A stretch of 64,000 bases of DNA, taken from assembly GCA_928724745.1 (NCBI GenBank), contig CAKMXJ010000028.1, forward strand, positions 1 to 64,000, in the 5' to 3' direction. Position numbers and translations under genes: made by a program. This stretch comes from Anthracocystis setariae (lineage: Eukaryota; Basidiomycota; Ustilaginomycetes; Ustilaginales; Ustilaginaceae). Positions 63,986 through 64,000 of this stretch are shown here, piece by piece; positions within the stretch are counted from its first letter, which is position 1; the number at the start of each line of letters is the position of its first letter. The notes under the pieces are model-generated. The model saw only the letters and a list, made by a program, of their open reading frames with translations. It was not told the DNA's origin and searched no databases.

Positions 63986-64000
63986 CAGCGGGACGGCGGC

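Larger units (their letters stand above)
56142..64000 (-). mobile_element. Element C: Ty3/chromovirus retrotransposon (right end outside window)
   Basis: Has the same architecture as A: 3' LTR (56142-56578), G-run plus TAA polypurine tract, opposite-strand accessory gene, then gag-pol on the minus strand. Gag and Pol form one open frame. It is GC-rich with frequent GCGCG words. The 5' LTR and perhaps the first codons of gag lie beyond base 64,000. Confidence 0.9.

Overview
The window is fungal nuclear DNA, probably from a basidiomycete. Supporting signs are interstitial TTAGGG-type telomeric repeats (CCCTAA on the + strand), genes with short GT-AG introns, Ty3 retrotransposons with chromodomains, a Tnp2-like CACTA relic typical of mushrooms and their relatives, and a fungal-type protein kinase. 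The species cannot be fixed from sequence alone.

Region 1 (1-11,163) is a subtelomeric tandem array. Two complete 4.24 kb units and one partial unit lie head to tail. Each ends at a short CCCTAA tract, with the telomere side to the left. This is the layout of yeast Y' elements, but the unit encodes a 666-residue protein with a C-terminal OTU-type cysteine protease domain instead of a helicase. Only the third copy is open. Copy 2 has one extra C and copy 1 is scrambled in several places. A diverged copy of the telomere-junction block (11,008-11,163) marks the border with unique chromosome.

Region 2 (11,164-36,910) is gene-poor chromosome. Supported genes are a coiled-coil protein (11,381), a Thr-rich protein (13,859, minus), a protein with paired cysteine clusters (19,788, minus), two proteins with FAR1/WRKY-GCM1-like zinc fingers (20,496 and 23,165), a spliced stand-alone Gag-like gene (26,445, minus) and a large kinase-like protein (35,742, minus). 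Between them lie decayed genes (F-box-like, bHLH-like, a Q-rich relic) and scraps of LTR elements.

Region 3 (36,911-64,000) is a retrotransposon nest. Element B, a decayed Ty3-type element with 87 bp LTRs, is split by element A. A is a young chromovirus with 361 bp LTRs differing at two bases and an ATGAT target duplication. A D-type twin-cysteine relic, a solo A-family LTR, a Tnp2-like transposase relic and a further LTR follow. Element C, a GC-rich chromovirus with an intact Gag-Pol, runs off the right edge.

The most striking pattern is that elements A, B and C all carry an extra gene on the opposite strand, between the end of pol and the 3' LTR, pointing at pol. In A and C it is spliced. 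All three products have twin CX2CX5-6C-like cysteine clusters followed by a short helix-like segment, and B's spacing is exactly that of a fungal Zn2Cys6 finger. The chromosomal gene at 19,788 looks like a stand-alone relative. This convergent accessory gene and the OTU-bearing Y'-like array are the two candidate new systems.
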